Below, piece after piece: positions 1 to 11,600 of a stretch of 64,000 nt of DNA. The translations under genes were made by a program, and so were the position numbers. The notes under the pieces are model-generated. The model saw nothing but the letters and a program-made list of their open reading frames with translations, was not told the DNA's origin and made no database searches. This DNA is from Nematostella vectensis (Eukaryota; Cnidaria; Anthozoa; Actiniaria; Edwardsiidae), in NCBI RefSeq assembly GCF_932526225.1, contig NC_064034.1, positions 4,016,001 to 4,080,000 on the forward strand. Direction: 5' to 3'. Numbering within the stretch: the first letter of the stretch is position 1; each line of letters begins with the position of its first letter.

Positions 1-81
1 GACTTATTATTTTCTGTTTTGAAATAAAATTATATTATTGTAAAATAATTTTAAGGATTGGTTTCACATTGTATCTTGTAG

Positions 82-363
82 GTTTTGCTGAGCGCCTCCA
101 GTTTGAAGTCAGCTCAATGTTACCACAATCTAGCCACGCCCAGGTGAGCGTCTTCTTTGCTGCTATACAATATGATTGTTAATGTGAAATGTTTCACGTG
201 TGCCATGTGTGTGCAGGTTCACGCTGGTACCGATCGCCACCATGCTGCCTTCATTGGAGCTTCAGTAGTTGCCAGACTCCCAATCTTTGATCAACTGTGC
301 GTGTCCCAGGAGGAATGGGAACAAGTGGGACCAGATGCCCTTGAAAAATGGCAGAATTTGTAG
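82..363 (+). CDS. actin-family protein, C-terminal two exons (partial)
   Basis: Two exons, 82-143 and 217-363, join in frame and end at a TAG (361-363). The first follows a TAG acceptor and ends at a GTGAGC donor; the second follows a GTGCAG acceptor. The peptide runs FAERLQFEVSSMLP, then AAFIGASVVARLPIFDQL, then CVSQEEWEQVGP. This matches the last part of the actin fold, where actins read ERLQKEI, then WIGGSILASL, then a W-I-S-K-Q-E-Y-like helix. The tail differs from actin's KCF end, so this is a divergent actin-related or actin-like protein; I cannot assign the subfamily. The gene continues upstream, outside the window. A polyadenylation signal lies 135 bp after the stop. Confidence 0.7.
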
Positions 364-498
364 ATATGCAAGCAATACTCTACACCCCATTGACACAAAA
401 AACAAAAATTCAAATATTTTTATCACATATAACCTGCACAGAGCCATTTTTGTAATCAAGTAAGATTATTCTTTGCAAAGCAGACATAGTGTGTAAGC

Positions 499-504
499 AA
501 TAAA
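499..504 (+). promoter_or_regulatory. polyadenylation signal of the actin-family gene
   Basis: AATAAA about 135 bp after the stop codon, in AT-rich DNA, with T/GT-rich sequence downstream. It is the first canonical signal after the coding end. Confidence 0.6.
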
Positions 505-810
505 TGAAAATAATGCTAACAGATGTATTAAACCAGTGTTTTATTTATTTTAACATTCAATCATGAGCCACACAGATTGGGGAGCCCCCCTCCCCTATAT
601 GATAGTCCTTTCCCTACATTCTCTCCCCCTCCCCCCTAATTATGATACTTGTTCTCTTTTCAGCCTCCTTCCTACCTATATGTGGGTTTTCATTTTAACT
701 TGTTTTTACCAAATTTTGATATCAATACAAAAATTCTGGCATACAACGCAATCTCTCTCAATGCAACAGTCAATTTTGTACAATCTACAAATGCCACAGA
801 ATATTTAGTA

Positions 811-992
811 AATAAACCCCTTCTGTCGGCTGGGATATCAGCGGATAATGTCCAAGGATTAGAAATGGTACGAAAAATAAACCGTTGGCCGAGAAGCGAA
901 GCTTCGAGGGCAACTGTGAAATTTTGAGGACCATTTCTCATCCGCGGACATTATCCACCGATATCACAGTGAGCCAAAGAAGGGGTTTATTT
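811..992. mobile_element. foldback MITE, about 180 bp
   Basis: The left arm (about 811-870) begins AATAAACCCCTTCT and carries GATATCAGCGGATAATGTCC. The right arm (about 930-992) carries GGACATTATCCACCGATATC and ends AGGGGTTTATTT. They are imperfect inverted copies that meet at a central GAAGCGAAGCTTCG palindrome. There is no coding capacity, so this is a non-autonomous DNA transposon relic. The ORFs crossing it are by-products of the palindrome. Confidence 0.6.
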
Positions 993-1030
993 ATTTTATA
1001 TCCCAGTGACTACACTTAAAATGCGAAAAG

Positions 1031-1302
1031 TGTCTTCATAGCGCGCTGACGTGCACTGGAATGATGCCATGAGTGTGCTGTTATTTTTGCCATTTGCAAT
1101 TCATAAAAATCCATGCAACACTCCAAAGAACAAAAACTACAAGCTCAAAACTTGCATTTCAACTGATGGATTTTCACAGACTGTTTTCTTATTGTTCTGC
1201 TGAGAGCTGGAATAGAAATTAAAGCAAGAGTTTTCAATTTTAAAATGTCTTCTGCGCGCGCTGACATGCACGGGAATTATGCAACGAGCGCGCGCTGTTG
1301 TG
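1031..1302. repeat. pair of diverged direct repeats, about 55 bp each
   Basis: Copies at about 1031-1082 and 1245-1302 share TGTCTTC, then GCGCGCTGAC, then TGCAC, then GGAAT, and end in a GCTGTT block. The stretch lies between the MITE and the SMIM7 3' end. It probably belongs to another MITE-like element, since the inverted words TATATCCC (near 1000) and GGGATATA (near 1368) flank it. Confidence 0.4.
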
Positions 1303-1462
1303 AAGTTTTTCTCATTGTTTTTTCTTTCGTGTTTTAGGATAAATTCTAAAAAATGAAAATTCATCACCGGGATATAATCCAATTTAAACCCTGAGGAAGT
1401 GAAGACGCTTCATGCTCTTGTGGCAAATAGTAGTAAAAAATGGTACCCATTGTAGTACCATT

Positions 1463-1468
1463 TTTATT
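1463..1468 (-). promoter_or_regulatory. polyadenylation signal of SMIM7
   Basis: TTTATT on the plus strand reads AATAAA on the minus strand. It lies 35 bp beyond the SMIM7 stop codon. Confidence 0.6.
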
Positions 1469-1502
1469 AATAAAATATTCTTCTGGCCTTCTTCTGTCTT
1501 TG

Positions 1503-2669
<1,167 letters not shown>

Positions 2670-3031
2670 TGTGATACTATTTCTCTCTCAAAAAGGCAAG
2701 GAAATGCTTCCTCCTTCGTATCTCGTCTGTTTTCCTGTGAGTTGGCATCAAGGTGACCAGGCCTGAGGGATCACTTCTTTACTCTCCGGGGAGGGCTGGG
2801 GTAAGCGGTGAAAAATATATTTAGTAAATATTATTTTTTTTATCATTTCATACATTAAAACAGCATTCTATGGGTTTAAAAGATAAATTCAATCGTGAAG
2901 GATGTGTATATTCTATGTTTCTAAACTCAATTTGAAGCAGAAAGGCAGTATTTCATCCCCCCCCCACAAACAATTAAAAGTAGAGCCTAGTCTCCTTTAT
3001 AACTCACGGTAAGACTTGCAATAACAAAATC
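2670..3031. promoter_or_regulatory. shared upstream region of SMIM7 (-) and MSRA (+)
   Basis: 362 bp separate the two start codons, which face away from each other. It is AT-rich with one C run near 2958 and holds no exon I recognise. It must contain both 5'UTRs and probably a bidirectional promoter; that role is inferred from layout only. Confidence 0.4.
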
Positions 3032-4462
3032 ATGATATCAAATATGGTAACCCGCACATCGCTTTACAAAATTATTTTCTCTTTCGTCGCTGTTTCAGTC
3101 GTTTATATATACTTTCTGAACTCTAAAAGCGATGGCTCAACAAATGAACGTAGAAGAGGTATCCGTACTGGCTTAGCCGATGGTCTACAAATCGCTACAT
3201 TTGGTGCCAACTGATTTTGGGGTCCGGACTCGCGTTATGGCGGAATTCGCGGAGTTCAGCAGACCCAAGTTGGATACACTGGAGGAACAACCGTCAATCC
3301 AATATATACGAATCTGTGAGAGTTTAATGATTAGTATATAATGTATAATGTTAAACGAGAGGTATTAGAAGTATTGTGTAAACAACGAAACGCGTCAACA
3401 ACTTCACACAAAAGTGCCAGTTCTAATTGCAAAATGAACATTTTCGATTTTCCGCTACGTTCCAAATTACGATTGGTTAAATTTATTATCAAATTCAGCA
3501 TCTTTTTTATTTCTATTTAGTAAGTCTTGATAATAATATTTTTTTTCACAGAGGTGACCACACGGAAAGTATAAAGATTTATTATGACCCTTCGATAGTC
3601 TCGTACAGACATTTACTCAAGGTTTTCTGGTCAATCCATGACCCGACAGAGGTACAAACACGACAGTACCGGTCAGTGATATTTGTCCACAATGAAAGTC
3701 AACGCAGACAAGCAATTGAGTCTCTTGAAAATGCTCGGAGGAGAATCAAAGGCAAAGTCAGGACAGTGGTGGAAGGCGCATCGCGGTTTTATGAAGCTGA
3801 AGGGTAGGACGGCCTTTTTTCCCCCCATAGATTATAGTATAATTGAAATGACAAAAAAATATAAACTAATCTTTACTTGTCAAAATAGCTTGCACAAGAC
3901 TAAACCCATATTTGTCAGGTGTGTGGGGGGGATATCCATGTCCTGTTGCTAGGCATTTTTTACATGTAGTGTGTCCACTTTTGAGCATCATGTTTGACAG
4001 GGGAAAAAAGGAGAGAAAAAATGGGGGGGGGGGGGGGGTAAGATTATGATTCATTTATCCAAATTTAACATGTTTCTTCAGTCATGAATGGCAATGCCCC
4101 CAAAGACCGCTGAGTCCCTGAGCATGTCATGTATAATTACTTTGTCTAAAAAAGATACTTATGATAACAGGGACATTTATTTTTATATCCTAATGAATAA
4201 AATTACTTTTTACTGAGATTTGTTGTTGGATAGGTATCACCAGAAGTATCGACTGCGACAAAACAAGACAATGATGCCACTTCTACAGAATCTATCAGAT
4301 AGAGAATTAATGAACTCTTTTGTAGCAGCTAGACTTAATGCACTTGCCAACGGAGATGCAGAGGCTGCGCAAGTTAAGGTTGACTTGGATGATTATTTTG
4401 CAAGTACCCCAGATGCTAAAGAAAATGCCGATGAAATTCTACAAATGATATCACATTTATAA
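3032..4462 (+). CDS. MSRA: peptide methionine-S-sulfoxide reductase A, selenocysteine-containing
   Basis: Exons 3032-3315, 3552-3803 and 4234-4462 join to 765 nt (254 residues, counting TGA 3212-3214 as Sec61). MsrA repairs methionine-S-sulfoxide in proteins. Family landmarks occur in order. The GCFWG nucleophile site reads GAN-Sec-FWG. It is followed by VGYTGGTT, NPIYTNLGDHTES, FWSIHDPT, QYRSVIF and FYEAEGYHQKY. The reading frame and conservation continue through the TGA, which sits exactly at the catalytic cysteine, so it is read as selenocysteine rather than stop. The model contains no cysteine at all, hence no resolving Cys. A hydrophobic stretch at about residues 13-29 suggests a signal anchor or secretory form. 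ATG 3044 is an alternative start four codons later. The SECIS and AATAAA follow in the 3'UTR. Confidence 0.92.
3212..3214 (+). other. MSRA: TGA codon read as selenocysteine
   Basis: In-frame TGA at codon 61, flanked by TTTGGTGCCAAC and TTTTGGGGT, so the motif is FGAN-TGA-FWG. All MsrA enzymes use Cys or Sec here (GCFWG). Downstream residues in the same exon and the next two exons are all conserved MsrA, so this is not a gene end. Confidence 0.9.
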
Positions 4463-4564
4463 CCTCAAGAAGCAGACACATTTAGAGTGATTCTGCTTTT
4501 AAATCTATTGTATATCAATTTTGATGTAACTTATTTTCAAAGCAATTTTGCTGTATTAAGGGCA

Positions 4565-4623
4565 TTGTGTTATGATGGTGTCAAACTCAATTGAAAAAGG
4601 TTTGACATCTGATGAGTTCACAA
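4565..4623 (+). promoter_or_regulatory. SECIS element in the MSRA 3'UTR
   Basis: Eukaryotic SECIS features are all visible. Lower stem: TTGTG (4565-4569) with CACAA (4619-4623). Non-Watson-Crick core: ATGA (4572-4575) opposite TGAT (4610-4613). Upper stem: ten pairs, 4577-4586 with 4600-4609, with one G-U. The 13-nt apical loop (4587-4599) holds an AA at 4589-4590, 13 nt after the ATGA. It lies about 100 bp after the stop and before the poly(A) signal, as needed for SBP2 and eEFSec recruitment. Confidence 0.85.
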
Positions 4624-4698
4624 GACCTTTATGTCAGCAAAACATGGTATTATTGCACAGTTTGAAAAACTCATGCAATGTGTTCTTGTTTGGATTTT

Positions 4699-4704
4699 AA
4701 TAAA
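4699..4704 (+). promoter_or_regulatory. polyadenylation signal of MSRA
   Basis: AATAAA 237 bp after the stop codon and about 75 bp after the SECIS. A T-rich stretch follows. The 3'UTR therefore includes the SECIS. Confidence 0.65.
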
Positions 4705-4897
4705 GTAATATTTTTCTTTGGTTTTGATCCTGTGATTTATTGTGTATGATAATCAACCCTTCCTTCAAATCATAACAACCCAAGTTGTAAGTAATATGTA
4801 ATAGCTATAGTCACAAAACACCAAAAGGAGATTTATGTTTCTTTATTTAGTCGCAGTGTACTGTATGTTTGTATAAAACAAACTGCTTTATAATCTG

Positions 4898-4903
4898 TTT
4901 ATT
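4898..4903 (-). promoter_or_regulatory. candidate polyadenylation signal of EIF2B2
   Basis: Plus-strand TTTATT, read AATAAA on minus. It is the first canonical signal I find below the EIF2B2 stop (another is at 4842-4847). It would give a 780-bp 3'UTR converging tail to tail with MSRA, unless a non-canonical signal is used earlier. Confidence 0.35.
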
Positions 4904-5683
4904 TGGATTTCTTGTTCATACGCCTCCAGCCCTGCAATATAAAATATTTTTAAGTATTAGAAAATTCTTGGGTCCTTGAATATAAAAACCCATCAGGTTT
5001 TGGTTGTTTTCTATGTTGTTTGGCCATTGCATCTGGGGTCTTTGAGTATGAGCAGAAAAGTAATGAATGAGGTACTACACAAACATGCTGCTTGGTTCCA
5101 AATAATATATAAAATAGACAAAACTGGCATGTCAAAATGTCTTTGAACACACATACTTGGAATTTTGATTGGCTTAAACCAAAAACGAAATGTTGCATAA
5201 TTTAGGTTTTGAAGAAACATGGTTCAGGGTTACTGATCATATAAAAACGGCTTAGTAGATACAATTTGCTGTGGCAGAAAAAAAAAGACATAGATGCCAA
5301 TACACCAATAAAACACCAACAAAATAAGGTAAACTGCTAAACAATATACTACATATCTACTGTATGTTCTGTCTGTATGTTTAATATTGAGAAAAATGTG
5401 ATAAAAGCTGTGACCAAGGGTTGTGTAGCAGCTCTCAGAAGATTTCACCTGATCGGATTGATACAACACAGACAAAACAATGGGGAACAAAACAATAGAA
5501 CGGGAATACAATAGAACAATAAGGTAATCCAGCCAATCCTGTTAGGCCTTATGAGCGGGCTGCTACATGACTGGTCACTTTTTTGGGTTTTGCCAAGTTC
5601 TTGCAGGGATGATTACCTACTGTAATGCTCTAGTACTACCTGGAAGAATTCTTGATCATAGACTTAGAACTTACCCATAAGTA

Positions 5684-8600
5684 CTATAACTCATAGTCAT
5701 TTGGGTGATAGAGCTCACTCAGTAACCGGTAAACATATGATGGAGAATTTCCACCTCTATCAAAAAAGAAATATGTCAGTACTGTACTTTAGATCTGTTA
5801 CAAATACAAAGTGAGACATACTTTTGTAAAAGAACTCACATGTTTGATATAAATAAGTTTACCAACTCAGGGGGAATGTAGTCAAAGACAGGATTTTGTA
5901 TGTCAACCTTGGATAAGATACTTCCTGTGAAGAAAATAGGACAAGACATCTGATTAAACTGTAGGCACAGTATAGCACACCTCTCATGTAGTGCAGGTGA
6001 ATTTTCTTTTTTCAGCCGGGGGGGGGGGGGGGGGGGTGGGGGGGCAAGAAAAGAATACAAAGAGAAAGTAAAATATCAGCCTTTAGGCCAAAAAAATGGT
6101 TTCTAGTCACCGCCTGCACGCACCTTTTTTTTCAAACCTCTAAAATCATGCGAGTTTTGACTTTTGTGTTCTTCAATAACAAGAAATGGCAAAAGAGAAC
6201 AGACATCTAATCATGCCATGTTGTGTTCAGGAAACCCTTTCATGGCACCAGAAGTGCCCATAATTGTATGAATCATTTTTCTCTTAATTTTGAGATTAGA
6301 AGAAATCGTGACAAGAAACAAAATATTTTTTTGGCCTTTGCATGAAAAACAACGCCTTAAGAAATCTTTTCAAAGACAGTCTTTAATGTAATACAGGTTT
6401 TTTGAACTTTTATCGGGGTTCAAACAACACTCTTGTGTTTTAAAAATACAATGTAGCTTCATTACTCAGAGTAATACAAATTCCTATGTACACTGTAAAC
6501 TAACACCATATCTGCCCTCCCCAGAGTCCTTTGGTTCTTGCACCAACAATACCCTGGTGACAACATAAACCTGACAGTAGCCAAGCCCATCAATACCCTG
6601 AAGACACCATAAACCTGACAGTAGCCATGCCCATCAATACCCTGAGGACACCATAAACCTGACGGTAGCCATGCCCATCAATACCCTGAAGACACCATAA
6701 ACCTGACAGTAGCCATGCCCATCAATACCCTGAAGACACCATAAACCTGACAGTAGCCATGCCCATCAATACCCTGAAGACACCATAAACCTGACAGTAG
6801 CCATGCCCATCAATACCCTGAAGACACCATAAACCTGACGGTAGCCATGCTCATCAATACCCTGAAGACACCATAAACCTGACAATAGCCATGCCCATCA
6901 ATACCCTGAGGACACCATAAACCTGACAGTAGCCAAGCCCATCAATACCCTGAAGACACCATAAACCTGACAGTAGCCATGCCCATCAATACCCTGAAGA
7001 CACCATAAACCTGACAATAGCCATGCCCATCAATACCCTGAAGACACCATAAACCTGACAGTAGCCATGCCCATCAATACCCTGAAGACACCATAAACCT
7101 GACAATAGCCATGCCCATCAATACCCTGAGGACACCATAAACCTGACAGTAGCCAAGCCCATCAATACCCTGAAGACACCATAAACCTGACAGTAGCCAT
7201 GCCCATCAATACCCTGAAGACACCATAAACCTGACAATAGCCATGCCCATCAATACCCTGAAGACACCATAAACCTGACAGTAGCCATGCCAATCAATAC
7301 CCTGAAGACACCATAAACCTGACAGTAGCCATGCCCATCAATACCCTGAAGACACCATAAACCTGACAGTAGCCATGCCCATCAATACCCTGAAGACACC
7401 ATAAACCTGACAGTAGCCATGCCCATCAATACCCTGAGGACACCATAAACCTGACGGTAGCCATGCCCATCAATACCCTGAAGACACCATAAACCTAACA
7501 GTAGCCATGCCCATCAATACCCTGAAGACACCATAAACCTAACAGTAGCCATGCCAATCAATACCCTGAAGACACCATAAACCTGACAGTAGCCAAGCCC
7601 ATCAATACCCTGAAGACACCATAAACCTGACAGTAGCCATGCCCATCAATACCCTGAAGACACCATAAACCTGACAGTAGCCATGCCCATCAATACCCTG
7701 AGGACACCATAAACCTGATGGTAGCCATGCCCATCAATACCCTGAAGACACCATAAACCTGACAGTAGCCATGCCCATCGATACCCTGAAGACACCATAA
7801 ACCTGATGGTAGCCACGCCCATCAATACCCTGAAGACACCATAAACCTGACAGTAGCCATGCCCATCAATACCCTGAAGACACCATAAACCTGACGGTAG
7901 CCATGCCCATCAATACCCTGAAGACACCATAAACCTGACAGTAGCCATGCCAATCAATACCCTGAAGACACCATAAACCTGACAGTAGCCATGCCCATCA
8001 ATACCCTGAAGACACCATAAACCTGACAGTAGCCATGCCAATCAATACCCTGAAGACACCATAAACCTGACAGTAGCCATGCCCATCAATACCCTGAAGA
8101 CACCATAAACCTTACAGTAGCCAAGCCCATCAATACCCTGAAGACACCATAAACCTGACAGTAGCCATGCCCATCAATACCCTGAAGACACCATAAACCT
8201 GACAATAGCCATGCCTATTGATACCCTGAAAACACCATAAACCTGACAGTAGCCAAGCCCATCAATACCCTGAAGACACCATAAACCTGATGGTAGCCAT
8301 GCCCATCAATACCCTGAAGACACCATAAACCTGACAGTAGCCATGCCAATCAATACCCTGAAGACACCATAAACCTGATGGTAGCCATGCCCATCAATAC
8401 CCTGAAGACACCATAAACCTGATGGTAGCCACGCCCATCAATACCCTGAAGACACCATAAACCTGATGGTAGCCATGCCCATCAATACCCTGAAGACACC
8501 ATAAACCTGACGGTAGCCAAGCCCATCAATACCCTGAAGACACCATAAACCTGACAGTAGCCATGCCAATCAATACCCTGAAGACACCATAAACCTGACG

Positions 8601-11600
8601 GTAGCCATGCCCATCAATACCCTGAAGACACCATAAACCTGACAGTAGCCATGCCAATCAATACCCTGAAGACACCATAAACCTGACAATAGCCATGCCC
8701 ATCGATACCCTGAAGACACCATAAACCTGACAGTAGCCATGCCCATCAATACCCTGAAAACACCATAAACCTGACAGTAGCCATGCCTCCGTGAGCGCTA
8801 GGATCTTGAGGGCACGAGCCAGTGTGGCTAATTTTAAGCCAAAGAAATAAGCCACATTGTAGTGTATTAGCACACTTTACTTAAGTATCATATAACAGAG
8901 ATGACGTTATTGATAATGATTATTTGTAATACCATATAAGGTCATGGCGTATGCCATAAGTTGTAAATACTGTGATTAAAGATCAGTCTATATTCGCAAA
9001 CCAAAGCGTGCGGTTGTGTTAACTGACTCCAATGAATATATAGCGAAAGACACTAAACACACTAATGGACATTAGCCACAACCGAGAAGCTATAGCGACC
9101 AAATTAATCAAAATACCTTATTGGTCTCTTTAATTTCGAGACATTTAAGCCCCACGAAATCCTATTCCTACGAACTTTAATATCCCAAAATTCAATACCC
9201 TTTCCGTTTTTTTAAAATGACGACCAAGACAATTAAGAACTAATGATTCTTAACTTTTGCGCCACAGCTTTGAAGTATATAAATGTGTTAGAAATTAGCA
9301 TCAAGCACAATATGATTTCTACAGTAGTTCTGTTTTGTTGTAATGTTTAATCAAATTCTTGGAGAAATGCGTTTTTGGCATTTTTGCGAAATGATTTTGC
9401 ACCCAAATCGCAAAATCTCGCGAAATATGCCGATCCTTTTTTTGCGAAATTAAGTGCCCGCGAAATATAGTTACAGTATGGTAACCAATGGTAACTGGAC
9501 ATTGTCAAGAATAATCCTCTTCGTGAAAATATTATGCTACCCGTAACTTGGCACAAAACGAGAGAGAGTTCATTCTTCGGCCTGTGTTTTTCCGATTTGC
9601 GATTTTCATCAGTACGTTATCTTGACGTATTAGAAATAAGATTTCGAGGTGGAAGATCAGGATTCAAAATTCACGAATATAGGAAATGGGCATTCACCGC
9701 CGTGACGGACGTAGTTAGCAATAGAATTTGTAACATGGGGAAGGAATTCGCATTTTGCGAAGTGGCAAGTGCTAGCGTGCTCGGAGCATGCCCATCCTAT
9801 GTATCATTAGAAACATGGGTGTGTCTTTTCTGATACCCCGACGATGTGCTTCACTTACTAACTTCACTAGTGCTAACCTTTTTTTAGAAAAAAATTCAAA
9901 GTCACATAATAAGGCATGATAAATGTGCAGTACCTTCAGAAAATTGCAAAACATCATTAGGAGCCACAAATTTATTACAGCTGTCCTAAAAACAACAAGA
10001 TATAATATGGAAGACATTAGAACAAAGTGACAATAGAAGAATTATGTTACATGGTGTCAATCTTACTTGGTCATAGGAAACAACATATTGTGGTGTCAAC
10101 TTATACATTGCGGCACATGCAATCAGCTGGAAACAAAACAATCAAAGTTGTTTCATCAGTTTGGCAAAGTTGATACATGTGAAAAGATCATAACATAACC
10201 GTAAAAATCCCAGATATCTGTATGATTACAACAGACAATCCTCACAGATACTAAATACACCACATACATTTAAAATGTAAAACTTACTGTAGCCTAATAG
10301 CTGGCTCTCATTCTGGCTTATTCGGAAATGTTCTGTTTTCAAATATTGGGAATTCTGTGGATCGCACCCTGGCCCCAGCGTACATCGGCCTTCAAGCGCA
10401 CCACAGAATTCCCAATGTTTGAAAACAAAATATTTCCAAATAACCCCGAATGAGAGCCAGCAAGCAGCCTGTACTTACTGGTACTGAGTGATGTTTTGCA
10501 GCAAGCGCCAGGGCATGGGCTCCATTGACAGCTCGTAACCTGTGTCAATGGCTTGGTATTAATGTGTATAAGGATTGTAGGACGGTTAGGGGGGAGGCTT
10601 TTACCAGTTAGAAGTGCAGGGAATTTTCTTTGGATATTTTTATGGGATTTTTGTTATGGACTTTTATTACTAAATTCTTGAAGAAGCACCCTAGGTCCCT
10701 GACAGAGGCTGACCTTCATAAAGATTCCACTGTATTTTCTGCTTTTAGTCTGCACATTTATTCAATTTAATATTTTTTCTTTTTATTTCTTTATTCTCAC
10801 TTATCATTTAGTTTTATTTATCTATTATTTATTTAAACTCACCCTCCATCAGCCATGACCACATGGGTGCCTATGATAACCTGCAATACACACATGAAGC
10901 ACAAAGTATAATAGGGTGCCTATGATAACATGACTGGTAAACAGTACAACACCATTATCCTCATCAAAATTGTGTGTAACCTTATTGACTCTTGACATGA
11001 TTGCAAAAACAGCTGAATCGGTGATGATGGTCGTTTCTATTCCAACTTTTGCTAAACTCTTAGCCAACTCTTGCCCCTGTTTGTAAAACATAATTTATCA
11101 TGATCATTTACAGTAACACAATATGATGGTTGTCAACTTCTTTATAAGGGTAGTCAGATTACATCCTTAGCAACCAAACAGTACTGACCTGTTCCCATTT
11201 TTACCTGATAAAATGGAGCTCCTTCTACGACAATGACACTAAATTTTCTCTTCCTTGCTGCATTCTAGGGATTGTAGAAAAGAAATCTTAATATCTTGAG
11301 TTAATAAGAAAAAGATTGCAGAGGTGCATTGTATAAATGCTGAGCATACCAACCTTAAGGAAGGTCTCCACCGTCCTGGACTTCCCAGCTGTCATGATCA
11401 CCTCATTTGAGTGAATGTGTTCTAAGGCTTGAGTGGCAATGTTATCAGCACTGGTACAAGTAAAAACAACAATTTCGTTTTCTTTTTAATAAGCAGCATG
11501 ACTCATTATATGTTTGTCACCAAATAGATTTGAATATGACCAATTCTTGTGAAGAAAAAAATACTAATTTCACAATCTGACTTTTCATTCACACAAAAAA

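Noticed and set aside
3032-3214. A 60-codon ORF ending at TGA 3214 as a short gene or broken MSRA pseudogene
   Set aside because: Conserved MsrA continues in frame past the TGA through two correctly phased introns and a SECIS follows, so recoding explains it better.
4893-4930. Possible minus-strand terminal exon encoding GWRRMNKKSK and a stop, near 4930-4900
   Set aside because: It has an acceptor-like GCAG, but I could not connect it to any upstream exon; it is probably EIF2B2 3'UTR.
6545-8787. CRISPR-like array
   Set aside because: The 44-bp units abut with no unique spacers, in an animal gene intron; it is a minisatellite.
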